This document shows, piece by piece, positions 54,901 through 60,869 of a stretch of DNA of 64,000 bases. A program made the translations under genes and the position numbers. The DNA is from Aplectana chamaeleonis. Lineage: Eukaryota; Nematoda; Chromadorea; Rhabditida; Cosmocercidae. The stretch is taken from assembly GCA_029168955.1 (NCBI GenBank), contig JAPDOI010001544.1, positions 102,708 to 166,707 on the forward strand, in the 5' to 3' direction. Each line of letters begins with the position of its first letter. Within the stretch, counting starts at the first letter, position 1. The notes below the pieces were generated by a model. It saw nothing but the letters and a program-made list of their open reading frames with translations, did not search any database and had not been told where the DNA came from.

Positions 54901-57900
54901 CGAGCAGAAATCTCTTCCCATTCCGCAAAGATTGAGTCATGATTCTAATTTCGTAATGGATGTTCTTTCTCATTTGAATGTAGATTGCTGTCCGGTATCT
55001 GTGTATGGTTTGGGCTCGCCGATCCAAGGCAAAAATCGTCTTCTGAAAATTGTTATGCCGTGTTCAGCTTATCAGAGACAGGCGTTGAGAAATCCCTTTC
55101 GTCTAAGGTTTTTCCCGTAAAGGGACTCTATCTCAGGGAGTCCCGGACGAAGGAAGAACGCATTAAAAGAAGGGAGGAATATCGGAGACGTGCGGCGGTG
55201 GTCCTGGTGGGAATGTCGGGCCAGTTTCGCCTTCGAGGGGTGGGACTGAACCGGTCAATGCTACCGTCGGAGCAGCCTCCTCTACGACCCCCTCGTCACA
55301 CCACGATGAGTCAACGCCGCCACCTGTTCAGGGAAACTGATTCATCCTCTCAGGTATCATTGTAGTTCTTTGAAATTTTTCTATGCGAATGTAAGATCTG
55401 TCTCAAAAAACAAGGAACATATCGACCTGGTTCTCTCTTATAATTACGACATTTATGCCTTTACCGAGACCTGGCTCAAATCTAGTCACTTGGTTTCGTC
55501 CTTATTGAGTAATTTCTCTCTAGATAATGAAACCAAGAGGTGCGATCGTGTAAGAAAGTCTGGTGGCGGAGTAATGTTATTAGTGCGTCGTAGACTTTCA
55601 ACATCTGTGGTTTTCTCGGAGTCCGTGGAAAATGCTTATGAGGTACTCTGTGTTGATCTTTACCATGAAAACTCGAGCTTTAGGGTCATTGTTGTATATA
55701 GGGCCCCGTCGTGTGATTCTGCAAAAACGGAAATGTTAGTGAAGGTTCTGAGCGATTTAGTTGTGTGCGAACTTCACACGATCATTGTAGGAGATTTCAA
55801 TTTGCCGGACTTCGCTCGGAGGAACGAAGGTGATATGGTGGCATCAAATCTATCTTGTTTAGAAGAGTTAGTTTGCTGTTATAATCTGTTCCAATTTGTT
55901 CATGAACCTACTAGAGGTCAAAATGTTTTGGATTTAGTGTTCTCCAACAAGGAACCTTGCTGAAAAATCTTGAAATTCTGCCTCCGGTGCGATTAAGTGA
56001 TCATAATAGCATATCATTTGATATTCAATGTTGTGAAACGGGTAGTACGCCGGTGTATCGCAGGGTATATGAGAATTGTAACTATGCAGCTGTTTGCGGA
56101 CACCTTACCCAATTCATTGGGTAAGTCTGCTTGAATCGGCCAGTAGCGTAAATGAGAAATACGAACTTTTCTTGTCGGTTATCCATGCAGCTATTGATTT
56201 GCATGTGCCGTGGGAGCTTGTGACCTCCATTAGGTCTATCCGCCTTCCTGCTCACTAGTAAAAAATGTCGGAACATCGTGAATGTCTCTTTTATGAGGCT
56301 AGGCGTACTGGTGACTGGGAAGCATATACAGAATTTGCAAAAAAATTCCATTCTCAGCTGGGAAAATATAATAGTTACCAGGAGAAGAAAAAGATAGAGT
56401 CGGGAGATGAAAATTTCTATCGGTATCTAAATTCCAAGTTACAGGAAAAGAATAGTATTGGTAGTCTCAAAAAGGGTGACCTTCTTGCTACTTCGGCATT
56501 GGATAAGGCAAACATGTTAGCGGACCATTTCGTGAATCAATTTCAAGCTGATGGCGGATGTTGCCCGTCTTCATCTTTCGCAGGTATTCAGCCTATGAAA
56601 GATTTCCCGTGGTTTCACTCCATGAAAATACAGGAGCTGCTGAAGAGGTGGTCTAGATCTTCCCCGGTCACCCCGGATTTCGTTCCTCTATTTTTCATCC
56701 AGAAAATCGCACCTGCTATTTGTGGTCCCTTGGCCTATATATATATACAACCAGTCTCTTATGTGTAGTGAGGTTCCAGGCCGCTGGAAACACTCGTTGG
56801 CTACACCAATTCTGAAAAAGGAACCCGCTGCTGATCCAGGAAGTTATAGACCAGTTAGCATAATCTCACTCTTCTGCAGACTGTTTGAGAAGGTCCTAAA
56901 AGAGCACATCGTCCTACATCTGTTTTCGAACAACATCATTCCCAGGAGCCAACATGGTTTTGTACCTGGAACCCTTACCGCGGGTGTTCATACATGCCGC
57001 TCCACTGAAGACAATAGTCGGCGACCGCTCTGCATGAAACACGGTTGCCACCGGCCGCATTTGAAACGCTCCCTTCTATTGGTTTCTTATTCTTGCTCTA
57101 AAGTATAATGGGCCGAAACGCGACCAAAACTGTTCACGCCGTGACAGCTTCACTGGTAAAGAGGTCTTTTTAAAGAAACTTCTTGACTTACATGTTCTGT
57201 TGCCGCGGAATAGAATCTTTTCGATTTTGCCTCATCAAACGAGGAGAAGTCACCAACGTTCAACTGAAACTAAGCACTACTGTGAAATTTATCCCTGACA
57301 AAAATTAACATAAGCCACATCCGAGAGTGACCGCCTAGTCATCCTCTGTTTCGAAGTGAAACTTATTCCCGACTATCGCGTGCGTCTGCGCGCATATGAT
57401 GCCTCTCTTTCGCCCCCACACTTTCTCGATATCTCTGTCCTCGCTCCGCACAAGCGCGCAAAGAGACAGTAAATTTGCCTTCGAAACAGAGGATACGTAC
57501 AGCGCGAGTGCTCGCGTAGCGGCTTATACGGTCTAACTCCGTAGAAAAAGAAAAGGCAGGCCAACCAAGCGTCCCAGCTTCTACAAAATTTATCGAAGCA
57601 TGCCGCGACGCGGCAGCTGCAAAGCTGGGCGATCACCGTCGAACATGACTGTATTTCTCACGTTTTGAGAATCTTCTTCCTCAGTGAAGTCTTCCTGATT
57701 CTGTACCTGTGTTGAGGAGCACAGTAGGCTAGCACAGTAAGAAACTCGAGGAGCACCTGCTGTAGCTCTGAGCCTGACCTGAGAAATGACGTGAGAAAAA
57801 CTTTAAAAAACTCATGATACACCTGAGAAAAACAGCTGACCAGTTTGCTTGGTCGTCGTCTGATCGCAGAAAACGATTAAGTGAGTGTTCCAGTAAAGCA

Positions 57901-58214
57901 GACATCTCAGAAAGGGTCTTCGCTCCTGAAAAAAATACCATTTTTATTGATCGAAGATAGGAATATTATGAAAACATTAAAAATTCACCGGCTGCTTGGA
58001 GACTTGACTTTCGAATCTCTTCTGATCCAATCGTAACAACATCTGTAATTGCTCGAGCAACCACCCTTGACGGGGTCACGTCATCTGTCAGGAGCATAAT
58101 CGCCCCGGATCCACCGTAAACCCTCAAATGGTTACTGAAGTATGAAAATATAGGCGCACATAGAAGACGAGTTCGAGTGAGAGCAACATCCGCGCGTGGC
58201 GCCCGCTCAGCCAT
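36736..58214 (-). CDS. unrecognised large gene with repeated DFSSADEG exons
   Basis: Exons (minus strand): A 58214-57989 (MAERAPRADVALTRTRLLCA...), B 57925-57823 (AKTLSEMSALLEHSLNRFLR...), C 57778-57757, D 57706-57662 (VQNQEDFTEEEDSQN), E 57263-57192 (LNVGDFSSFDEAKSKRFYSA), F 54030-53968 (VAVADFSSADEGDPIGPTAT), G 49316-49245 (PDAADFSSADEGDPIVNSSA), H 48486-48376, I 47612-47439, J 46611-46489, K 36909-36736. A-B-C-D join in matching phases over 50-63 nt introns, and D to K are all phase 0 at both ends. E and G are both 24 codons; I and K both 58. F would use a GC donor (CAG|GCACTT). The N-terminus is helical; the rest is acidic, Ser/Pro-rich and probably disordered. Introns hold LINEs and MITEs. 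The 3' end is not established (candidates 34.1 and 33.2 kb). No known family; function unknown. Confidence 0.65.
37165..40180 (+). mobile_element. CR1-like LINE, nearly complete ORF2 with several breaks
   Basis: Order: endonuclease 37180-37983 (ANVRSLVKN, FITESWL, LGDLNLSDTSW, SYLDLVLCN and TSDHAAVEF visible), linker 37987-38376, RT in pieces 38363-38767 (NYRPVSITSLFSRTFEKIL), 38818-39003 (VDAIFFDFSKAFDKVPHNRL) and 39008-39241 (SGVPQRGVLSPLLFLLYTYE, MYADDIKVY), C-terminal thumb 39251-39760 (VQNNFTRKLILRTNG, NRRKRNDIIMSY). ORF1 is missing, so it is 5' truncated. Catalytic endonuclease residues and YADD are preserved, but stops at 37981, 38374 and 39002 and frame changes make it dead. It sits antisense in the intron between exons J and K of the large gene. 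Confidence 0.9.
40185..40480. other. short spacer with (TTGAT)n before the mariner
   Basis: ATCTTGATTTGATTTGATTT just before the mariner resembles an inverted CR1 tail. Nothing else seen. Confidence 0.3.
40485..41740 (-). mobile_element. complete mariner transposon (bandit-like)
   Basis: 1256 bp, flanked by TA (40483-40484, 41741-41742). Inverted ends of about 30 bp: CCAGGTTGTCCAATAATTCT on the left and the complement of ATTATTGGACGGCCTGG on the right, then GTCCGAAAATTT in both. It has an intact transposase frame. The bandit mariner described from the hookworm Ancylostoma caninum is the closest relative I know of; assignment is from recollection of that family and not from alignment. Confidence 0.95.
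40559..41572 (-). CDS. mariner transposase, intact DD34D
   Basis: 337 residues plus stop, in the usual mariner length range (about 340). It starts at the only sensible ATG (41570-41572), about 170 bp inside the right end. The N-terminal paired HTH spans roughly residues 1-110 (RTVSHWFNRFESGD, then CSKSTIHNRL), followed by the linker motif WIPHRL (114-119; WVPHEL in the family). Catalytic residues are D151 (VTGDESW), D240 (LLRDNARPH) and D275 (YYPDLAPSDYHLF); 34 residues separate the last two. No stop or frameshift is visible, so it may be active or only recently inactive. The frame is clearly GC-richer than the flanks, consistent with a recent or horizontal origin. It cuts and pastes the element at TA sites. 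Confidence 0.95.
   Translation of the reverse strand: MDQGRIRTFVYYEWLLGNDTGTAVANICGACKEDAVSQRTVSHWFNRFESGDTSLEDRKHSRRPSTVDDDEVRRCIKEKPEATARELATTLGCSKSTIHNRLNLLSYHKVLARWIPHRLTDANKQSRVAVCQSLLLRPHRKEFLEDLVTGDESWVLYDKVARRAVCIPRGEEPPTTPKADLHPLKIMLCCWWDTKGILYFELLPQGRTVTAFIYTDQLEKLAATIREKRPRRASVHLLRDNARPHVAKETQKKLATLGWETVAHSPYYPDLAPSDYHLFRPLKHHLAGRKFTNYDNLKSDIADFFESQPPEFWAKGIGGLPNRWATVVDNCGDYIVD
41918..42279 (+). CDS. small secreted Cys-containing protein candidate (two exons)
   Basis: Exon 1 is 41918-42115 (66 codons), MVFVFLLMSALYAKAALVLK at the start: a signal peptide probably cleaved after AKA. The mature part has Cys at residues 22, 35, 60, 61 and 63 (GLGYCCNCFPT at the end). The donor ACG|GTGAGA and acceptor GGTTTTTTGCAG bound a 95-nt intron. 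Exon 2 from 42211 adds a short, very basic tail (KRNLWVPLKR...) and stops at 42277-42279, unless the internal donor AGA|GTAAGG at 42241 is used. It lies inside an intron of the large minus-strand gene. No family recognised; secretion is inferred from the N-terminus only. Confidence 0.4.
42285..42725. other. unassigned; ends with a CGTGAACACTGTCTTTGA terminus
   Basis: The last 25 bp are the right terminus of another GGCAGTGTTCACG-family element abutting the next element head to head. Otherwise nothing seen. Confidence 0.3.
42729..43376. mobile_element. 648-bp TIR element, CTTTGARGGCAGTGTTCAC ends
   Basis: CTTTGAGGCAGTGTTCACGA plus TAAAATGAATGGG on the left; the complement ends ...TGAACACTGCCTTCAAAG at 43376. 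The interior shares CTGATTCCAATGGTGTATCT-type sequence with the repeats at 8862 and 27700. No transposase. The terminal motif also occurs at about 6570, 26300, 58490 and 60925, so it is a common family. Confidence 0.75.
43380..44214. other. unassigned, with a small LINE-like scrap
   Basis: A minus-strand stretch at about 43955-44030 reads KPDECPDCAYHAQPTARMF, resembling the C-terminal Cys/His region of LINE-A (QPDVCPDCG), with a (AAC)n run upstream at about 44075. Too short to call firmly. Confidence 0.25.
44215..45540 (-). mobile_element. 5'-truncated LINE (family B, Jockey/Ingi-like), minus strand
   Basis: RT from 45523 down: AEFRGQMWHVRLVPS, VPQGAVLSQLLFSFYIADLP, VEYADDLTLVASDPDVE (catalytic YADD kept), LQLSLQKTTVSLLTTHSAQ, ILGYHFDTMMTGRLHAEDVR, then 44891-44586 (NAALRTATGSLAMASTTHLS) and 44589-44302 (RPSRVALSQLRSGFYSKSQF, CPECRLEEHTVPHMFSW). 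It ends in an A-rich tail near 44225-44270. Several frame breaks. It is the only large LINE in the window on the same strand as the surrounding gene. Different family from LINE-A. Confidence 0.88.
45545..46485. other. unassigned intronic sequence; ATGCTATGCTA-type low complexity at 46315-46460
   Basis: No exon before exon J. The intron start downstream of J (GTTAGTTTTCTATTTTG...) resembles that of exon H (GTTAGTTCGCCTTTTTTGTG), in line with duplication. Confidence 0.35.
46489..46611 (-). CDS. exon J (41 codons), duplicate of exon H
   Basis: FNACDFSSADEGEPPNCSPQ, then SQSFSTETDSFPSTASQYS. Acceptor AATGTTACAG, donor AGT|GTTAGT, phase 0 to 0. Aligns with exon H (LNSGDFSSADEDEPPTSTPH ... SSFSTETDSPPQIS). 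Confidence 0.75.
46659..46908. mobile_element. foldback element, AAGGGGTCTGCAGAGTT family
   Basis: 250 bp with AAGGGGTCTGCAGAGTTACA on the left and ...CCAACTCTGCAGGCCCCT on the right. It lies in the intron between exons I and J. Confidence 0.8.
46910..47438. other. intron between exons I and J, no feature
   Basis: No repeat end or exon recognised. Confidence 0.3.
47439..47612 (-). CDS. exon I (58 codons)
   Basis: GPCESFPSVQNDCAENENFS, then DEESSIPPPLLRRFSKS and ends AHDYM. Acceptor ATTTTAAG, donor ATG|GTGATT, phase 0 to 0. See exon K. Confidence 0.75.
47783..47980. other. protein-like open frame of uncertain strand
   Basis: The plus strand reads GFSNDYQESEPSDNLARLPI and more. The minus strand over the same bases reads SSPKGNISAPEIGKRAKLS and a DSDDYRSETP|GTAAG segment. 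Both look protein-like and neither can be placed in phase with exons H and I, so I call no exon. Confidence 0.2.
48079..48302. mobile_element. GC-rich foldback element, AGGCCATAAAACGGCC family (copy 2)
   Basis: 224 bp, arms over 75 bp: AGGCCATAAAACGGCCAATG at the left and its complement to 48302. Very similar to 13670-13915. It sits in the intron between exons H and I. Confidence 0.92.
48376..48486 (-). CDS. exon H (37 codons)
   Basis: LNSGDFSSADEDEPPTSTPH, then IDRSSFSTETDSPPQIS. Acceptor AAATTTTTGCAG, donor AGT|GTTAGT, phase 0 to 0. Confidence 0.75.
48730..48945. mobile_element. foldback element with ~90 bp arms
   Basis: TTGCATCACGCGACACGATG pairs with GCCTGTTGCGTGATGCA. Pairing continues outward through TCTCGCAGCCGAATTCCGGT and its diverged partner GAATTTGGCACCGAGAAC. 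The open frames over it are palindromic shadows. Confidence 0.6.
49245..49316 (-). CDS. exon G (24 codons)
   Basis: PDAADFSSADEGDPIVNSSA then ETKH. Acceptor GTTTGCAG, donor CAT|GTGAGT. Same length and end (ETKH versus ATEH) as exon E. Confidence 0.75.
49430..49560. repeat. ACCGCGAATATACCGC-type repeat
   Basis: Iterated CCGCGAAT, ACCGCGAGG and ACCGCAAAA units, as at 5440-5525. Confidence 0.45.
49601..49742. mobile_element. foldback MITE, GGCATGGATCCTAATGAG family (copy 2)
   Basis: The best-preserved copy: GGCATGGATCCTAATGAGAC at the left and GTCTCATTAGGATCCATGCC at the right, with paired GGTTGGAGCAAACTCGGTGC and CACCGAATTTGCGCCAACC inside. Nearly the whole element folds into one hairpin. Confidence 0.9.
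50115..51452 (+). pseudogene. LINE-A finger and endonuclease ORF (copy 2), catalytically altered
   Basis: The frame runs from about 49905, interrupted by TAG at 50115-50117 exactly where copy 1 has the Glu of GVERNPGP. Then come RNPGP, a CATCSKK...CFGCQRWVHFSCSGL finger and the endonuclease. The Glu of QET is Lys (AAA, 50427-50429: VQKTKLS) and the His of SDH is Asn (AAC, 50964-50966: SSDNIP), while copy 1 keeps both. GDFDAH is retained. The frame is lost at 51452 by a single indel; the remainder of the linker (EFDNSVFKSGKAAAYALGK) follows in another frame. Confidence 0.9.
51584..53272 (+). pseudogene. LINE-A reverse transcriptase (copy 2)
   Basis: AFSPTEVEKAIKEMRNSKAL and GPDGISAAILKKL open the RT. 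After a frame change at about 51800 a 448-codon frame carries GYRPISLLSPIAKVAEKLIV, HGFRKLHSTTTALLEI, VALDLTKAFDSVNLGHL, VPQGGVLSPALFSLYI and VAYADDITIM (YADD at 52300-52311), then the thumb (SAAKSSISVFT, KLLGLVFDPSLKFHKNAEQK) and RIVTGCAKSSPIEHLHAEAR. The last part, from 52970, continues in another frame to QPDVCPDCGN. RT palm residues are intact; three frame breaks separate it from a working polyprotein. Confidence 0.92.
53425..53960. other. intron between exons F and G, with a palindromic MITE at 53513-53636
   Basis: 53513-53636 has GTTTATACTCTCGCCTCCGA at one end and GGTCGGCGGCAGTATAAT at the other, the GC-rich TTTATACT family. The rest has no feature. Confidence 0.5.
53968..54030 (-). 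CDS. exon F (21 codons), GC donor
   Basis: VAVADFSSADEGDPIGPTAT then Q. Strong acceptor (TTTTTTCACAG); the exon ends CAG|GCACTT, so a GC-AG intron or a decayed donor. Read-through would add a hydrophobic run and stop. Confidence 0.55.
54380..57080 (+). mobile_element. CR1-like LINE with ORF1 and 5' half of ORF2
   Basis: ORF1 (ATG 54431) has a coiled-coil-like N-terminus (LLDVVRNLNKEVRTLMEEN) and the CR1 ORF1 core (SLVLSGVPEQKSLPIPQRLS ... VYGLGSP). After a frameshift near 55110 it continues FPVKGLYLRESRTKEERIKR to 55365. ORF2 starts 55370 with endonuclease (NVRSVSKN, FTETWL, GDFNLPDF, VLDLVFSN; stop at 55963, then LSDHNSI), then a linker and RT start in pieces 56265-56768 and 56722-57000 (SYRPVSIISLFCRLFEKVL, QHGFVPGT). 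It breaks off at the QHGF block, so its 3' rather than 5' part is missing. It lies antisense between exons E and F of the large gene. Confidence 0.9.
54431..55365 (+). pseudogene. CR1-like ORF1 protein (one frameshift)
   Basis: About 310 residues if the single frame change near 55110 is ignored. The N-terminal 100 residues are helical with a likely coiled coil. Residues after about 155 carry the RARSLVLSGVPE, VMDVLSHLNVDCCPV and VYGLGSP core seen in nematode CR1 ORF1, and the C-terminus is Arg/Glu-rich. It is thought to bind element RNA; that role is by family analogy only. Confidence 0.75.
57192..57263 (-). CDS. exon E (24 codons)
   Basis: LNVGDFSSFDEAKSKRFYSA then ATEH. Acceptor TTAGTTTCAG, donor CAT|GTAAGT, phase 0 to 0. 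Confidence 0.72.
57341..57494. mobile_element. MITE, TATCCTCTGTTTCGAAG family
   Basis: ATCCTCTGTTTCGAAGTGAA at the left and CTTCGAAACAGAGGAT at the right: the cleanest ends in the family. It lies in the intron between exons D and E. Confidence 0.88.
57662..58214 (-). CDS. exons A-D, 5' end of the large gene
   Basis: Exon A opens at ATG 58214 and encodes a 75-residue Arg- then Val/Ile-rich segment (TDDVTPSRVVARAITDVVTI). A ends in phase 1, B supplies GA (Gly) and ends in phase 2, and the 22-nt exon C completes an Arg and returns to phase 0 (SGSELQQ). D is the first acidic module (EDFTEEEDSQN). Exon C could instead extend to 57707 (VLLEFLTVLAYCAPQH), which would then not fit D. Upstream of the ATG I see no clear promoter or trans-splice signal beyond GATGATGGGTTAG. 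Confidence 0.68.
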
Positions 58215-58219
58215 TGCGA

Positions 58220-58935
58220 CGACGGCCGCAACGACTTTTTCATCACTTTCATTACTAACCCATCATCAGTTTCATTTCATTTCATGATAATTGATTCCAG
58301 TATTATCCTCTGCTAATATAATGGTGAAGGCATGCAGAAATTTTGCTTGCTTGGAAAAGTTAAGGCCCTCTTTATTCCGCTGCGCCATGGCGTTGCTGCT
58401 GGAGTATTCAGTCTCCGCAAACGCGTGACGCGCGTAGAAAGTATTCGTACTCCGACGCCACGCCCGCGCGCGACGCGTTGGTGTTAAAGGGAGTGTTCAC
58501 GGTGATTTTCGCCCCCGGGTTTTCCACATAAAACAATGCGTTGGCCTCCAAGTGTTACCGAAATTACAAAGAAACGGCGATAAACGCCTTAAAACCTTGT
58601 ATTTCAGTTACATTATTCTATAACATGGACTAATTGTCCGGTTCGATGAACATGTTCATGGTGGTTGTCACCGGTGGAAAATTTGGTCATTTGAAAATAG
58701 AAGAAAAATTTACTCAAAGCAGGATTACTTAGGGTCCTAAGGGAAGAACGGAGCAGTAGAGTGTAGAGTATTGGGAAGGACGGGTCCAAAAAAATTTCAT
58801 TGTCTAAACAAACACTTCCTGTGATACTTAAGAGGCGGGGTGATACTTGAGGATTTTGTGTACTTCTGGTGCATTTATCTCAATTTCTACGTCATTTTTG
58901 TTCTACACAGGGGCCACTTGATCAATATAGCCAAT
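58220..58935. other. upstream region with repeats
   Basis: 58385-58500 is a fragment of the CGCGTAGAAAGTATTC/GC-rich foldback family (see 25594). 58490-58925 is a plus-oriented copy of the GGGAGTGTTCACGGTGATTT element also present at about 6115-6585. Confidence 0.4.
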
Positions 58936-58939
58936 AATC

Positions 58940-59215
58940 TTGACTTTTGACTTGATTTTGATGACCATCTAAACATTCTTACCACCAAGACACAGACCTT
59001 TTCCTACTTTTTGAATCGCTCAAATCTAAGGATTCTTTTTTGTTTATACAAGAGTATAAAACTTATTTACGTTCCCTTTTAGAATATGGTACAAGCATTT
59101 TCTTCCCTCATAAGAAAACCTGTATTACAAAGCTGGAAAAAATTCAAAACAACTTCACCAGAAAGGTTTCATATTGCCATACGATGTCGCTTTTGTCAGT
59201 TTTCTATAAAAAATA
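58940..59215 (+). pseudogene. CR1-like RT C-terminal fragment
   Basis: KTYLRSLLEYGTSIFFPHKK, then CITKLEKIQNNFTRK, the conserved CR1 region (compare VQNNFTRKLILRTNG at 39.6 kb). 5' truncated; cut off on the right by a TIR element. Confidence 0.75.
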
Positions 59216-59258
59216 GTCCTATTGTTCTGAAATAGTGCTTGGACGGCTAGTTCTCTTA

Positions 59259-59942
59259 CTCTGCCAGCGCGTAGCTAGATGCCTCACACGGAAACCGGAG
59301 ATGCCCAGGGTTTCGGAGGCATCAAGTCTAATTTTGACACGAGAATTTACGTAAATTACGGAATGTTTAGCCTCAGTTAGTGAAATTTTAGCTACAGAGC
59401 ATGCATATTCTAAGTCAATCCTCGCTACAGCATCCGCATATTCTACGTACATTCTCGATACAGCCCTCGGTCAATCGACCCAATAAGTCCCGATCCGTAC
59501 TAGAAAGGCGATCCTCTCTGCGATCGACCGCAACGCCGTTTCTTCCCCACGGCACTCACCTTCCCAGCGGCCAAAAATATCCTCGGCAAGGTCTTCCAGA
59601 GAGCGACACGGGGTCACCCTCCACGACCAGCCACAGTCTTTCAAGTAAGCACCCTGTGAGTTGACTGGGCCAACACTGTTCGAACGGCATCCCAGCGTTC
59701 CGCGTAGCCAGCGCGGGTTTATGATTGCATTACAACACAGGCTGTCGCTAAATCCGTACATTCCCGCTACGAAATTATAGCGAGAATATACGGGTTTAGC
59801 GTCAGCGAGAACAGTGGTTCGAACGACACAAGAATATGCGGGTTTTAGCTATCGTAGCTAAAACCCTTAAACTCTCGCTACATGGAATGGGGCGGCGTTT
59901 CAGGCCGCGCCCTCGGAGGCATCTAGCTACGCGTTGGCAGAG
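59259..59942. mobile_element. 684-bp TIR element with TA duplication, inside CR1 remnants
   Basis: Ends CTCTGCCAGCGCGTAGCTAG (plus ATGCCTC) and GAGGCATCTAGCTACGCGTT (plus GGCAGAG): 27 bp inverted with one mismatch, flanked by TA (59257-59258, 59943-59944). The interior has further palindromes (TATAGCGAGAATATACGGGT; TTTTAGCTATCGTAGCTAAA). No transposase; non-autonomous, probably Tc1/mariner-mobilised. Confidence 0.85.
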
Positions 59943-59989
59943 TATGTATCTTTGGCTTCCAGGCTCTGAGGAAGGCGTGATTGCCCTAA

Positions 59990-60330
59990 TGTAAGCCGAA
60001 TAAAGCTGTATAATCTCGGTCCACTGCTCAAGAATACCGATACGATATACTTCATCAGATCACTTGGCTTCACATACAGAAGTATACCTCGTGGGCTAAT
60101 AAGGAATAGAATGCTTACTTTGGTTACGCTACTTCTCAGACGTAAAAGAAATGACATACTTTTAGCGTACAGAATTCTTAGTGGGAAAGTAAAGGTTAAA
60201 AGGCACTGGTTTTTGGACTTGTCGCTTCAAACACGAGAGGTGAGAGGTTTAAGCTTGATTTTCGCCGACCCAGGTCGTCTGTTGCACGCAACTTCTTCAC
60301 CTTTCGCGCCGGGGTGGGGTATGTAAATAT
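59990..60330 (+). pseudogene. CR1-like RT C-terminal fragment (right of the TIR element)
   Basis: GFTYRSIPRGLIRNRMLTLV, then LLLRRKRNDILLAYRILSGK, matching the CR1 C-terminal block (RRKRNDII at 39.7 kb). It overlaps in content with the fragment left of the TIR element, so it may be a second copy and not the continuation. Confidence 0.65.
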
Positions 60331-60429
60331 GAGTAGAGTAATTAGTATATCTGATCAATTCACGCTTTTTAAAAGAGATGTTAGTCGTTACTTACATCGT
60401 AGAGAAACAGAATCCCTTTCAGTTGTCCA

Positions 60430-60850
60430 ACTTGTAACGTAATGTTCTTCTTCTTCTTCAGCGTTTGTCCCGCTCCAATGCGGGGTCGGCTTTTCTTATG
60501 CGATGGCGCCATTTTTTCCCTGTCATGAGCCTGATCAGGGTGCACGCCGGCTGTTCTCAAATCGGTGTGCAGCGTGTCAAGCCACCGCTGCCTTGACCGT
60601 CCTTTGGGTCTCCTTCCAGGCACGTCAAGGGTAAGCCCAGTCTTACATACGGTTTCACTTCCAGCGCGAAGAACGTGCCCATACCATCGCAATCGACATT
60701 CAAGCAGCTTCTCGGCAATCGGAGCAACACCAAAACGCTTCCTGATGTCGTTCGTGACGTGGTCCAAGCGGGTGACACCCGCTGTCCAACGTAGCACTTT
60801 CAACTTAAAACGTAATAAGCTGCAAATTTGTTGTTTTTTGATTACATGTT
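60430..60850 (-). pseudogene. RTE-type LINE 3' end
   Basis: Reads LKVLRWTAGVTRLDHVTNDI, then KRFGVAPIAEKLLECRLRWY, GHVLRAGSETV, GRRPKGRSRQRWLDTLHTDL: the C-terminal signature of RTE elements. It ends QTLKKKKN in a (GAA)n tail just after the coding part, as is typical for RTE, whose 3' UTR is very short. 5' truncated. It differs from the RTE remnant at 19.4 kb. Confidence 0.88.
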
Positions 60851-60869
60851 GGGTTGTTGTCACATGCGA

